64,000 bases of DNA, from NCBI RefSeq assembly GCF_024746835.1, contig NZ_CP080531.1:3038001-3102000 (forward strand). Reading direction: 5' to 3'. Each line of letters begins with the position of its first letter. Position 1 is the first letter of the stretch. This DNA comes from Mesorhizobium sp. AR02. GTDB lineage: Bacteria; Pseudomonadota; Alphaproteobacteria; Rhizobiales; Rhizobiaceae. The position numbers and the translations under genes are program-made. Below, one piece after another: positions 52,851 to 61,297 of this stretch. The notes beneath the pieces are model-generated. The model did not search any database and was not told where the DNA came from. It was given only the letters and a program-made list of their open reading frames with translations.

Positions 52851-54356
52851 ATGCGCATCTTCACCGCCTCGCTGGCGACGGAAACCAACACCTTCTCGCC
52901 GGTGCCGACCGACCGGGCCTCGTTCGAGATGGCGTTCTATGCCGGGCCGGGCAAGCATCCGGAGACGCCGACCCTGTGCTCCTCGCCGATCGTCGCCTTG
53001 CGCCGGCGCGCGGCGAAAGAAGGCCTGACCGTGATCGAGGGCACCGCCACCTGGGCCGAGCCCGGCGGTCTGGTGCAGCGGCAGACTTTTGAGGCGCTGC
53101 GCGACGAAATTCTCGGTCAGCTCAAGGCGGCACTGCCGGTCGATGCCGTCATCCTCGGCCTGCACGGCGCCATGGTGGCGCAAGGCTATGACGATTGCGA
53201 GGGCGATCTGCTGGAACGTGTGCGGGCGATCGTCGGGCCCGGCGTGGTGATCGCCTCGGAGTTCGATCCGCACAGCCATCTGACGCCGAAGCGCGTGGCG
53301 GCGTCCGATGTCATGGCCTATTTCCTCGAATTCCCGCACACCGACTTTTACGAACGCGGCGAGCATGTCGTCGAGCTTGGGCTGGCGGCCGCGCGCGGCG
53401 AGATCAAGCCCGTCATCTCGACCTTCGACTGCCGCATGATCCAGGTGTTGCCGACCAGCCGCGAGCCGATGCGCTCCTTCGTTGACCGCATCAAGGCGCT
53501 GCACGGCAAGGATGGCGTGCTGTCGGTTTCGGTCATCCACGGTTTCATGGCCGCCGATGTGCCGGAAATGGGCACGCGCATCCTCGTCGTCACCGACAAT
53601 GACAAGGCCAAGGGCGATGCTCTGGCGGAGCGGCTGGGACGCGAACTCTACGAACTGCGCGAAAAGACGGCGATGACGATGCTGGATACCGCTGACGGCA
53701 TCGACCGGGCGCTGGCCGTGCGCGCCAAGACTTCGGGCAAGCCGGTGGTGATCGCCGACATCTGGGACAATCCCGGCGGCGGCGTTGCCGGTGACGGCAC
53801 GGTGGTGCTGCGCGCCATGCTGGAACGTGGCCTGAACAATGTCGGAGTGGCGACGATCTGGGATCCGATCGCCGTGACCTTCTGTCAGGCGGCGGGCGAG
53901 GGTGCCGTCATCGACCTGCGCTTCGGCGGCAAGGCTGGGCCATTGGCCGGCGAGCCGATCGACGCCCGCGTCAAGGTGCTGAAGGCCGTTGCCGAGGGCT
54001 GGCAGAGTTTCGGACCGAGCCGGGTGACGCTCGGGCCGACCGCGCTGGTCCGCATCGAAGGCACCGAGGTCGACATCATCCTCAACACCAACCGAACGCA
54101 GACCTTCGAGCCAGATATTTTTTCCAACATCGGCGTCGATCCGATGGCCAAGGATATCTTGCTGATCAAGTCGACCAACCATTTCTACGCCGGCTTCGAG
54201 CCGATCGCCGCCGAGATCATCTATGTCACGGCGCCGAGTTCGTACCCCAGCAATCCGGCGGTGACCGATTACAAGAAGCTGACGCGGCCGGTCTGGCCGC
54301 GGGTGGCGGATCCTTGGAAGCTGCCGATCTCCCCCACGAGGGGGGAGATCGGCTAA
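52851..54356 (+). CDS. M81-family metallopeptidase-like protein (MlrC-like)
   Basis: 501 residues. The MlrC family pattern is visible: TASLATETNTFSPVPTDR at the start, VILGLHGAMVAQGYDDCEGD (with likely metal ligands), SEFDPHSHLT and the C-terminal domain around VIADIWDNPGGG. The family is named after a microcystin-degrading enzyme but most members have unknown substrates. The last 11 residues (LPISPTRGEIG) are encoded by part of a RIME-like hairpin, which probably replaced the original 3' end. The context suggests processing of an imported compound. Confidence 0.85.
   Translation: MRIFTASLATETNTFSPVPTDRASFEMAFYAGPGKHPETPTLCSSPIVALRRRAAKEGLTVIEGTATWAEPGGLVQRQTFEALRDEILGQLKAALPVDAVILGLHGAMVAQGYDDCEGDLLERVRAIVGPGVVIASEFDPHSHLTPKRVAASDVMAYFLEFPHTDFYERGEHVVELGLAAARGEIKPVISTFDCRMIQVLPTSREPMRSFVDRIKALHGKDGVLSVSVIHGFMAADVPEMGTRILVVTDNDKAKGDALAERLGRELYELREKTAMTMLDTADGIDRALAVRAKTSGKPVVIADIWDNPGGGVAGDGTVVLRAMLERGLNNVGVATIWDPIAVTFCQAAGEGAVIDLRFGGKAGPLAGEPIDARVKVLKAVAEGWQSFGPSRVTLGPTALVRIEGTEVDIILNTNRTQTFEPDIFSNIGVDPMAKDILLIKSTNHFYAGFEPIAAEIIYVTAPSSYPSNPAVTDYKKLTRPVWPRVADPWKLPISPTRGEIG
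54323..54353. repeat. RIME-like half element inside the end of the M81 gene
   Basis: GCCGATCTCCCCC (54323-54335) pairs with GGGGGAGATCGGC (54341-54353). This is the hairpin core of the type A elements. It is translated as the C-terminal residues of the M81 protein, and the stop TAA (54354-54356) lies directly after it. Confidence 0.75.
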
Positions 54357-56411
54357 TCACACCAATCCCCGCTTCACCATCATCGCTTCCGGCGAAGGCA
54401 TCTTGCCGCGAAACGCGGTGTAAAGCTCTTCCGGATCCTTCGAGCCGCCAGCGGCGTAGATGTTCTTCCTCAGCCGTTCGGCCAGCGCCGGGTTGAAGGG
54501 ATCGCCGGTCTCCTCGAAGGCGGCGAAGGCGTCGGCGTCGAGCACTTCCGACCACATGTAGGAATAGTAGCCGGCCGAATAGCCGTCGCCCGAAAAGACA
54601 TGGCCGAAATGCGGGGTGCGGTGGCGCATCGCGATGGTGTCGGGCATGTCGAGCTTATCGAGCGTTTCGGCTTCGAAACGAAGCGGCTCCGCCGGAGCGT
54701 CGGGCCGAGCGTGATAGGCCATGTCCATCAAGGCGGAGGACGTGAATTCGACCGTGGCGAAGCCGGCGCCAAAAGTGCGCGTCGCCAGCATCTTGTTGAG
54801 CAGCGCCTTCGGCATCGGCTTGCCGGTCTTGACATGCAGCGCGTGCTTTTCCAGCACCGCCGGCACCGTCAGCCAGTGTTCGTAGAGCTGCGAGGGCAGT
54901 TCGACGAAATCGCGGCTGACAGACGTGCCGGCAACCGACGGCCAGGTGACGTCGGTCAGCATGCCGTGCAGCGCATGGCCGAATTCGTGGAACAGGGTTT
55001 TGGCCTCGTCGACCGACAGCAATGCCGGTTCGCCGGCCGGCGGCTTGGCGAAGTTCATGATGTTGTAGATCACCGGCTTCGAGCCGCGGCCAAGCTTGTA
55101 ACCGGACTTCAGCGCGCTCATCCAGGCGCCGGAACGCTTTGAGGGCCGCGCGAAATAATCGGCGAGGAACAGGCCGCGCTCGCTGCCATCGGCATTTTTC
55201 ACCACGAAGACGCGCGCGTCGGGGTGCCAGGCGGCAATGCCTTTTTTCTCCTCGAAGGTGATGCCGAAGAGTTTGGTCGCCACATCGAAGCAGGCGTCGA
55301 TGACGCGGTCGAGCTGCAGATACGGCTTCAACTCCGCCTCGTCGAAAGCGAATTTTTCCGCGCGCAGCTTCTCCTGGTAGAAGCGCCAGTCCCAAGCGGC
55401 GAATTTTTCATTGCTGCCGGCTTCCGTCGCCAGCCGCTCCAACTCCTTCTGGTCGGCGGCGGCCTTTTCCAGCGCCTTTTCCCAGACCGGGTCGAGCAGG
55501 TCGTGCACCGCCTTCGGTGTCTTGGCCATGGTGTCGTCGAGCTTCAGCGCGGCGAAGGAGGCGTAGCCGAGCAGCTTGGCCTTTTCGGCCCGCAGCTTCA
55601 GCATGTCGCGCACAACGGACGTATTGTCGGTGGCGCCGCCATTCTGGCCGCGCATGGTGAAGGCACGGAAGGCGATCTCGCGCAGGTCGCGGCGTTCCGA
55701 AAAGGTCGTGAACGGCTCGTAGATCGAGCGCGACAAAGTGACGGCGTAGCGGCCTTTCTGGCCGCGCATCTCGGCCGCCTCGGCCATAGAACTCTTCACG
55801 AAATCAGGCAGGCCGGCAAGGTCGACCTCGTCGAGGAACAGCGCCCAGTCGCGTTCGTCGGCGAGCACGTTCTGGCCGAAGCTGGTGCCGAGCGACGACA
55901 GATCCTCGCTGATTTTTGCCAGCCGCTTCTTGCCCTCGGCGTCGAGCTTGGCGCCGGAGCGGACAAAACCCTTCCAGGTCTTCTCCAGCACCCGCAAGGT
56001 CTCGGCGTCGAGGCTGAGGCTCTCGCGGCGCTGGTAGAGGTCGTCGATGCGGGCAAACAGCTTCTCGTTCATAGAGATCGCCGAGAAGTGTCTGGACATT
56101 TTTGGCGAAATGTCGCGCTCCAGCGCCTGGATGGTCTCGTTGGTGTGGGCGCCGGCGCGGCACCAGAAGATCGACGAGACATGATCGAGCGCCTCGCCGC
56201 CGAGTTCCAGCGCGGCAAGCGTGTTCTCGATGGTAGGCGCATCCTTGTTGTCGGTGATCGCATCGATCTCCGCCTCATGCGATTTCAGTGCCGCATCGAA
56301 AACAGGGGAGAAATCGTCGTCGCCAATATGGGCAAAGTCGGGCAGGCCGAGCGGCCCTTGCCACGCGGTCAGCGGATGGGCGGCGAGGTCGACGGCTTTC
56401 GTGGAGGGCAT
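54357..56411 (-). CDS. M3-family zinc oligopeptidase (oligopeptidase A / Dcp-like)
   Basis: 684 residues, the normal length. The zinc motif H-E-F-G-H with its third ligand region is in TLFHEFGHALHGMLTDVTWP. Other family pieces are GLFLADYFARPSKRSGAWMS and PHFGHVFSGDGYSAGYYSYM near the end. Cytosolic, no signal peptide; it degrades short peptides, including cleaved signal peptides in other species. Its stop abuts that of the M81 gene. Confidence 0.92.
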   Translation of the reverse strand: MPSTKAVDLAAHPLTAWQGPLGLPDFAHIGDDDFSPVFDAALKSHEAEIDAITDNKDAPTIENTLAALELGGEALDHVSSIFWCRAGAHTNETIQALERDISPKMSRHFSAISMNEKLFARIDDLYQRRESLSLDAETLRVLEKTWKGFVRSGAKLDAEGKKRLAKISEDLSSLGTSFGQNVLADERDWALFLDEVDLAGLPDFVKSSMAEAAEMRGQKGRYAVTLSRSIYEPFTTFSERRDLREIAFRAFTMRGQNGGATDNTSVVRDMLKLRAEKAKLLGYASFAALKLDDTMAKTPKAVHDLLDPVWEKALEKAAADQKELERLATEAGSNEKFAAWDWRFYQEKLRAEKFAFDEAELKPYLQLDRVIDACFDVATKLFGITFEEKKGIAAWHPDARVFVVKNADGSERGLFLADYFARPSKRSGAWMSALKSGYKLGRGSKPVIYNIMNFAKPPAGEPALLSVDEAKTLFHEFGHALHGMLTDVTWPSVAGTSVSRDFVELPSQLYEHWLTVPAVLEKHALHVKTGKPMPKALLNKMLATRTFGAGFATVEFTSSALMDMAYHARPDAPAEPLRFEAETLDKLDMPDTIAMRHRTPHFGHVFSGDGYSAGYYSYMWSEVLDADAFAAFEETGDPFNPALAERLRKNIYAAGGSKDPEELYTAFRGKMPSPEAMMVKRGLV

Positions 56412-56501
56412 GGAGGGTCTTTCGCTGGGATCAAGAAGGAGGGCGTCACCGATGTAGGGCGCGGTCCGCAGGCCCGCAATATGGCAGTTGGCCGGTCCGC
56501 C

Positions 56502-56936
56502 TCAATAGCCCTCGCAGTTTTCGGCGATTGCCGCCTGCGAGCTGGCGGTGATGTGGTTGTCGGCCACGGCGAAGGTTTCCTGCATCAGCATGTCATTGTC
56601 GGGGAAATCGTAGCAGGCGATCACCGTGGTGACGCCGCCCTCGCTCTTCTCGACGCGGTGGCGGATCGCTGCACCCGCAACGGCACCTTTCCATTCGTCG
56701 AGCGAGGCGATGAATTCCTGCTTGCTTTGGACGATGCCGAGGTCATCGAGCTTGATACGGACATCGTCGGCGAGCAGGTCGGCGAGTTCGGTGCGGTCGG
56801 CGACCAGCAGCGCCGAATACCAGCGGCTGATGATGGCGCGATCATCGGCGCGGGCGGCAATAATCGCTACCAGCACTGCGGCGGCCGTGAAAACGACCGA
56901 CCGGACGTTCATCACTTGGCGCGCCTTGCCGTTCAT
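56502..56936 (-). CDS. Secreted NTF2-like/SnoaL-like small protein
   Basis: 144 residues with a signal peptide (about 10-30, VRSVVFTAAAVLVAIIAARA). The mature part fits the NTF2-like fold: RAIISRWYSALLVADRTELA, DLLADDVRIKLDDLG and SKQEFIASLDEWKGAV. Two C-terminal cysteines (VIACYDF, AENCEGY) could form a disulfide. The ATG at 56936 overlaps the carbonic anhydrase stop (ATGA), so it is co-translated; an ATG at 56912 is the alternative. Function is unknown. Confidence 0.75.
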   Translation of the reverse strand: MNGKARQVMNVRSVVFTAAAVLVAIIAARADDRAIISRWYSALLVADRTELADLLADDVRIKLDDLGIVQSKQEFIASLDEWKGAVAGAAIRHRVEKSEGGVTTVIACYDFPDNDMLMQETFAVADNHITASSQAAIAENCEGY

Positions 56937-57577
56937 TCCAGCACCGGCCGCTCGAAATCGCCGGTCTCCTTGTTCATCACCCAGAGCTCGCCGGTCGAGA
57001 TGTCGAACCAGGCCCCGTGCAGCGACAGCCGCCCCTTGCCCTCGAGGATCGAGACACAGGGAAAGGTCCTGAGGTTGGCGATGGAATAGCGGATCGAAAT
57101 GCGTTCAAGTGCCGTCTGGCGCTCCGCTGCCGTCATGAAGGTGCTGGACGAGACGGTTTCGGCGGCAGGCGCGATCAGGCTCATCCATTTGCCGATGAAA
57201 TCGCCGGGAGACAGCGGCGCGGCATTGGGGTCGAGCGCGGCGCGGATGCCGCCGCAGCGGCCGTGGCCCATGACGACGATGTTCTTGACCTTGAGGCTCT
57301 GCACCGCGAATTCGAGCGCGGCCGAGGTCGAATGGAACTCGCCGTCCGGCTCGTAGGGCGGCACCAGATTGCCGACATTGCGCAGCACGAAGAGTTCGCC
57401 TGGCCCGGCGTCGAAGATCGCTTCGGGGGCCGCGCGCGAATCGCAGCAGGCGACGATCATGGTTTCCGGGGCCTGCCCCTCTCGGGCGAGCTCGCGATAG
57501 CGGCCGCTCTCGGTGAGATAGCGGCCATTCATGAAATTGCGGTAGCCGGCGAGGAGGTGGTCGGGAAGATGAGGCAT
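56933..57577 (-). CDS. Beta-carbonic anhydrase
   Basis: 214 residues. Zinc ligands: C45 in CCDSRAAPE, H105 and C108 in GHGRCGG; the catalytic Asp-Arg dyad is D46/R48. It interconverts CO2 and bicarbonate in the cytosol. It heads a two-gene unit with the NTF2-like protein. Confidence 0.92.
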   Translation of the reverse strand: MPHLPDHLLAGYRNFMNGRYLTESGRYRELAREGQAPETMIVACCDSRAAPEAIFDAGPGELFVLRNVGNLVPPYEPDGEFHSTSAALEFAVQSLKVKNIVVMGHGRCGGIRAALDPNAAPLSPGDFIGKWMSLIAPAAETVSSSTFMTAAERQTALERISIRYSIANLRTFPCVSILEGKGRLSLHGAWFDISTGELWVMNKETGDFERPVLE

Positions 57578-57725
57578 GGGCGGCTAGGGCCTTTCCGGGG
57601 TTGGAGGCGGCAGCTCGTTGCGGTCGAGAAAGGCTCTAACGGCAAAAGCCCGTCACGAGCAATGCAGAATTGTGGGGGGCTGGCCATAAATGCCATGCGC
57701 GAAAGCGGGACGGCCGCAGACACTG

Positions 57726-58496
57726 TCATGCCCAGATGGCGACCGGTATGCCAAAACCGTCGGCGCGTGGCGGGTCCGGAAACGGCCTGGCCGTGCCGCC
57801 GGCGATGCGGCCGGCGATCAGCGTCATGACAGCCGCATCGAGGAAATCATCGGCGGCCGCACCGCGCGGCGGCGGCTGGTCGAGGAAGCCCATGTCATAG
57901 CCGTGCCGGCAAAGCAGCGCCTTGCGCTCCGCCATGCCGGCCGGACTGACGCTGCCCTTGATCTTCTTGGGCAACTGCATCGCCTGATCGCCATTCAGAC
58001 GGCAGAAGGCGACTTCCGGGTGCGATTCGAAGACGCGGCCGCGCAGATCGGGGCGTGCGATCAGCAATGTGTCGATCTCGCGGATTTTCGAAAAGATGCC
58101 GAAGGCCTGGATCGAAACGCCGCGTGGCGGATCGGATGTGGCCTTGGCCACGTCGCTCGCCCGGCGGTGCGCGGCATACCAGGCCTCGAGCGTGGTGAAA
58201 TCGCTGGTGTCGGCATAGAGCGCGGCGCGGGACGGGATCGAAAAGACGCTGGACTGGCGTGCGCCGAGTAGCGGTCGCACCAGCGCTTCCGGTCCACGCC
58301 CACCTTTGCTTGAAAACTCCGGCAGGCCGATCGGCATATCGACGGCGAAAACCGCATCGTCTGGATTTGCCGAAAGCAGCGCCGCGAAACTGTCGAAGAC
58401 CTCGACGCAGGGCGTTGAGCCGGCGTCGCGCCGCACGGCGATCCAGCCGGCCTTGCAGCCGTCGGCGCCGACCAGCACAACCCCGGCCGAGGTCAC
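57726..58496 (-). CDS. DUF429-family protein
   Basis: 256 residues from GTG 58496, which overlaps the pyridoxal kinase stop (GTGA, 58493-58496); the longer open frame to 58907 only re-reads the kinase gene. The start VLVGADGCKAGWIAVRRD, VFAVDMPIGLPEF and VFESHPEVAFCRLNG are characteristic of DUF429 (predicted RNase H-like nuclease fold). Acidic residues in GADG and VDMPIG could bind metal. The function is unknown and there is no evident link to vitamin B6. Confidence 0.85.
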   Translation of the reverse strand: MTSAGVVLVGADGCKAGWIAVRRDAGSTPCVEVFDSFAALLSANPDDAVFAVDMPIGLPEFSSKGGRGPEALVRPLLGARQSSVFSIPSRAALYADTSDFTTLEAWYAAHRRASDVAKATSDPPRGVSIQAFGIFSKIREIDTLLIARPDLRGRVFESHPEVAFCRLNGDQAMQLPKKIKGSVSPAGMAERKALLCRHGYDMGFLDQPPPRGAAADDFLDAAVMTLIAGRIAGGTARPFPDPPRADGFGIPVAIWA

Positions 58497-59377
58497 GCCC
58501 GGCGGTCCCGCCCCGGATGCGTGAGGTGGCGCAGCTGCACCATCGCCATCGGGTGCGACAGGCTCTGCGCGTCGGTTTCGAGCTGCAACTCGTCGCCGCC
58601 GCGTTTTGCGGTGCGCGCCAGGATCTCGTAAACCGCCGCCGTGGTCGACTGCAGCGCCTTGATCGGCGGCTGGCCGGAAAGGATGCGGGCGAGGTAGACG
58701 GCCGCCGTCAGATCGCCCAGGCCGTTCGGCGGCTTGTCGATCAGGCGGTGTTCGGCGAGCAGCGCCTGGGTGCCGTCGAGCAGCAGATTGCCTGTGCCGC
58801 CAATCATCATCGACTGTGCCGAGGTCACCAGCATGGTTGACGGTCCAGCATGCAGTGCCGCCGAGATCACCGATTTCAAATCGGGCAGTGGCGCGCCGGC
58901 CATCCATTCCAGCTCGTAGCGGTTGGGGGTAGCGATATCGGCGATCGGCATCAGCCGGTCGCGCATGGCGGCGGCGGTGGGCTCGGGCACATAGAGGCCA
59001 CCTGAATCGCCCATCACCGGATCACAGATATAGACGGCGTCAGGCGTCCTGGCCTTGACGGCGGCGACCAGCGAGGCGACGGCCTCGGCCTGGCCGGCCT
59101 CGCCGAGATAGCCCGACAGCACGGCGCCGACCTCGCCCAGCCATGGCGCGCGCTCGAGATCGGCCATCAGCGCCTTGAACTGGTCGAGCGGCGGCACGAT
59201 GCGCGTCGCCCGGCCATGGCCGGGATGCCAGGGCAGGATGACCGTCGGCACCGCCCAGACTGGAAAGCCGAGTGTCTCCAGCGCGAAGACTGCGGCACGG
59301 TTGCCGACCGAGCCGCGGGCGACATGGCTGGAAATGACGATGACCGCACGCGGCGCGTCGGGTTTTTCGGCGCTCAT
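58493..59377 (-). CDS. pdxY: Pyridoxal kinase (PdxY-like)
   Basis: 294 residues of the ribokinase-like fold. The N-terminal VISSHVARGSVGNRAAVFAL is a known PdxY/PdxK hallmark, and VYICDPVMGDSGGLYV contains the substrate-facing residues. The C-terminal GLGDLTAAVYLA corresponds to the G-x-G-D catalytic loop. It phosphorylates pyridoxal with ATP for PLP salvage. Confidence 0.9.
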   Translation of the reverse strand: MSAEKPDAPRAVIVISSHVARGSVGNRAAVFALETLGFPVWAVPTVILPWHPGHGRATRIVPPLDQFKALMADLERAPWLGEVGAVLSGYLGEAGQAEAVASLVAAVKARTPDAVYICDPVMGDSGGLYVPEPTAAAMRDRLMPIADIATPNRYELEWMAGAPLPDLKSVISAALHAGPSTMLVTSAQSMMIGGTGNLLLDGTQALLAEHRLIDKPPNGLGDLTAAVYLARILSGQPPIKALQSTTAAVYEILARTAKRGGDELQLETDAQSLSHPMAMVQLRHLTHPGRDRRA

Positions 59378-59390
59378 TGTTTTTTGATTC

Positions 59391-59642
59391 CTAGCTGCCC
59401 CGGGTGAGGAAAAGCACGAGCCAGACCATCAGGCCCAGCGCCAGAAGCAGGCCGAGTATCCTGCCAATGCGCGTACCCCAGACCTCGATCGGGTCGGTGC
59501 GGTCGGCGTCGGTGGCGGCGACATGGTCGCGTACGCCTTTCGTCGTCCGCGCCACGAAGGAGGTGCCGGCCGGATCGGTCTCCTGCGCGACGCGCTCGAG
59601 GATACGGCGCGATTCCCTGTCGCTGTCTTGGCGATCCGCCAT
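59391..59642 (-). CDS. Small tail-anchored-like membrane protein, 83 residues
   Basis: Starts at ATG 59642. A polar N-terminal part of about 58 residues (ADRQDSDRESRRILERVAQE) is followed by one C-terminal membrane helix (LGLLLALGLMVWLVLFLT) and a short RGS tail. No known family recognised. It lies 13 bases after the pyridoxal kinase start on the same strand, so the two are probably co-transcribed. Confidence 0.75.
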   Translation of the reverse strand: MADRQDSDRESRRILERVAQETDPAGTSFVARTTKGVRDHVAATDADRTDPIEVWGTRIGRILGLLLALGLMVWLVLFLTRGS

Positions 59643-59805
59643 GATGATGTCCCGTTTTGACCGGACCTTATCGCGTTCGCGCGGCCAATCACAGGGCCTT
59701 GCGAGGCGCGGGGCGATCCGGGTCGGCAGTTGCCGTCCGTGGCCGTTTTCTTGCGCGCTGATTGTGGTAATGCTTCGCATGCAACTTCTACCGAGGGACC
59801 CCATC

Positions 59806-60444
59806 ATGCTTGCCCAGCGCCTTGCTCGACCATCGACATTCCGCACGCTGCCCGCCTTCCTGATGATGGCAATCGTGCTGCCGCTGCTTGCCGGCTGTGG
59901 CTACAACACGATCCCGACAGCGGAGGAAAACGCCAAGGCGGCCTGGAGCGAGGTGCTGAACCAGTACCAGCGCCGCGCCGACCTCATCCCCAATCTGGTC
60001 GAGACGGTCAAAGGCTATGCCTCGCATGAAAAGGACACGCTCGACGCGGTGGTCGAGGCGCGCGCCAAGGCAACGCAGATCACGGTGACGCCGGAAACGC
60101 TGAAGGATCCCGAAGCCCTCAAGAAGTTCCAGGATGCCCAGGCCGGGCTGACCAGCGCGCTGTCGCGGCTGATCGCGGTCTCGGAAGCCTATCCCGACCT
60201 CAAGGCCAACCAGAATTTCCTGGCGCTGCAGGCGCAGCTCGAGGGCACCGAGAACCGCATCGCGGTGGCGCGGCGCGACTACATCCAGGCGGTCAGGGAC
60301 TACAACCTCACTCTGAAGACGTTCCCGTCGGTGCTGTGGGCGACCTTCTGGTTCCGCAGCAACGAGCCTTTCGCCAATTTCACCGTCGACGAAGACAAGA
60401 TGCAGCCGCCGAAGGTCGATTTCGGCACGAAGCAGGGCGGGTGA
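59806..60444 (+). CDS. LemA-family lipoprotein
   Basis: 212 residues from ATG 59806. A lipoprotein signal ends in LAGC, then GYNTIPTAEENAKAAWSEVL and NQYQRRADLIPNLVETVKGY, the LemA hallmark. The rest is a coiled helical bundle ending FRSNEPFANFTVDED. LemA genes usually travel with TPM-domain genes, as here. It is 18 bases from the first TPM gene. Confidence 0.9.
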   Translation: MLAQRLARPSTFRTLPAFLMMAIVLPLLAGCGYNTIPTAEENAKAAWSEVLNQYQRRADLIPNLVETVKGYASHEKDTLDAVVEARAKATQITVTPETLKDPEALKKFQDAQAGLTSALSRLIAVSEAYPDLKANQNFLALQAQLEGTENRIAVARRDYIQAVRDYNLTLKTFPSVLWATFWFRSNEPFANFTVDEDKMQPPKVDFGTKQGG

Positions 60445-60462
60445 TAGCCAGGGTCAACCGTC

Positions 60463-61293
60463 GTGATCTTGCGGGCCGATGAGGGACGGCGATTGGGTCG
60501 CCTTGTCGCCGTTGTGCTCTTCGTCCTGGCGCTTCCGTTTGCGGCCATCGCCGCGGACCTGCCGGCGCTCACCGGCCGCGTCGTCGATAATGCCGGCATC
60601 ATCGATGCCGGGATCAAGGCGGCGCTGACGCAGAAGCTCGCCGACTTCGAGACAAAGGGTTCCGACCAGATCGTCGTCGCCACCATTCCCAGCCTCGACG
60701 GCGAGGAGATCGAGCCCTATGCCAACCGGCTGTTCCGCTTCTGGAAGCTTGGCCAGGCCAAAGAGAATAACGGCGTGTTGCTGCTGGTCGCGCCGAACGA
60801 CCGCAAGATGCGCATCGAGGTCGGCTATGGGCTGGAAGGCACGCTGACCGACCTGCACACCAAGCTGATCATCGAAAACGACATGGTGCCGGCCTTCCGC
60901 GCCGGCGATTTCTCCGGCGGCATCTCGAAGGCCGTCGACGACATGGTCATGGTGCTGGAAGGCAATCCGGAGGAGCTGGTGGCGCGCGGCGAGCGCAACC
61001 AGCAGCCGCCGATCAACACCGACAATCTGTTCTTCGCGGTGTTCATCGGCATCTGGGCGATCATCTTCTTCGGCGGCATCGCCGCCTCGATCCTGCCGCC
61101 GATTTTCGGCCAGAAGCTCGGGCCCGGGCGCTATCGCTGGCTTGGCATGACCTTCGAGCCCGGACGCCGCTCGTCAAGTGGCGGCTGGTCTTCTGGAAGT
61201 TCCGGCGGTGGCTGGTCTTCGGGCGGCGGTGGTGGTGGCTTTTCCGGCGGCGGCGGCTCGTCCGGCGGTGGCGGCTCCTCGGGAAGCTGGTGA
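60463..61293 (+). CDS. TPM-domain protein 1 (YgcG-like)
   Basis: 276 residues, start GTG 60463. Signal peptide (about 11-31), TPM domain (about 33-160; [35 protein letters not shown] and NRKMRIEVGYG-like DRKMRIEVGYGLEGTL), one membrane helix (FFAVFIGIWAIIFFGGIAAS) and a Gly/Ser-rich tail with SGGGWSSGGGGGGF repeats. In other bacteria such proteins assist membrane protein quality control or PSII repair; the role here is unknown. It is the near-twin of the next gene. Confidence 0.88.
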   Translation: MILRADEGRRLGRLVAVVLFVLALPFAAIAADLPALTGRVVDNAGIIDAGIKAALTQKLADFETKGSDQIVVATIPSLDGEEIEPYANRLFRFWKLGQAKENNGVLLLVAPNDRKMRIEVGYGLEGTLTDLHTKLIIENDMVPAFRAGDFSGGISKAVDDMVMVLEGNPEELVARGERNQQPPINTDNLFFAVFIGIWAIIFFGGIAASILPPIFGQKLGPGRYRWLGMTFEPGRRSSSGGWSSGSSGGGWSSGGGGGGFSGGGGSSGGGGSSGSW

Positions 61294-61297
61294 CGGC

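Noticed and set aside
55224..57089. A 621-codon plus-strand open frame
   Set aside because: Antisense to the M3 peptidase, NTF2-like and carbonic anhydrase genes, all well supported.
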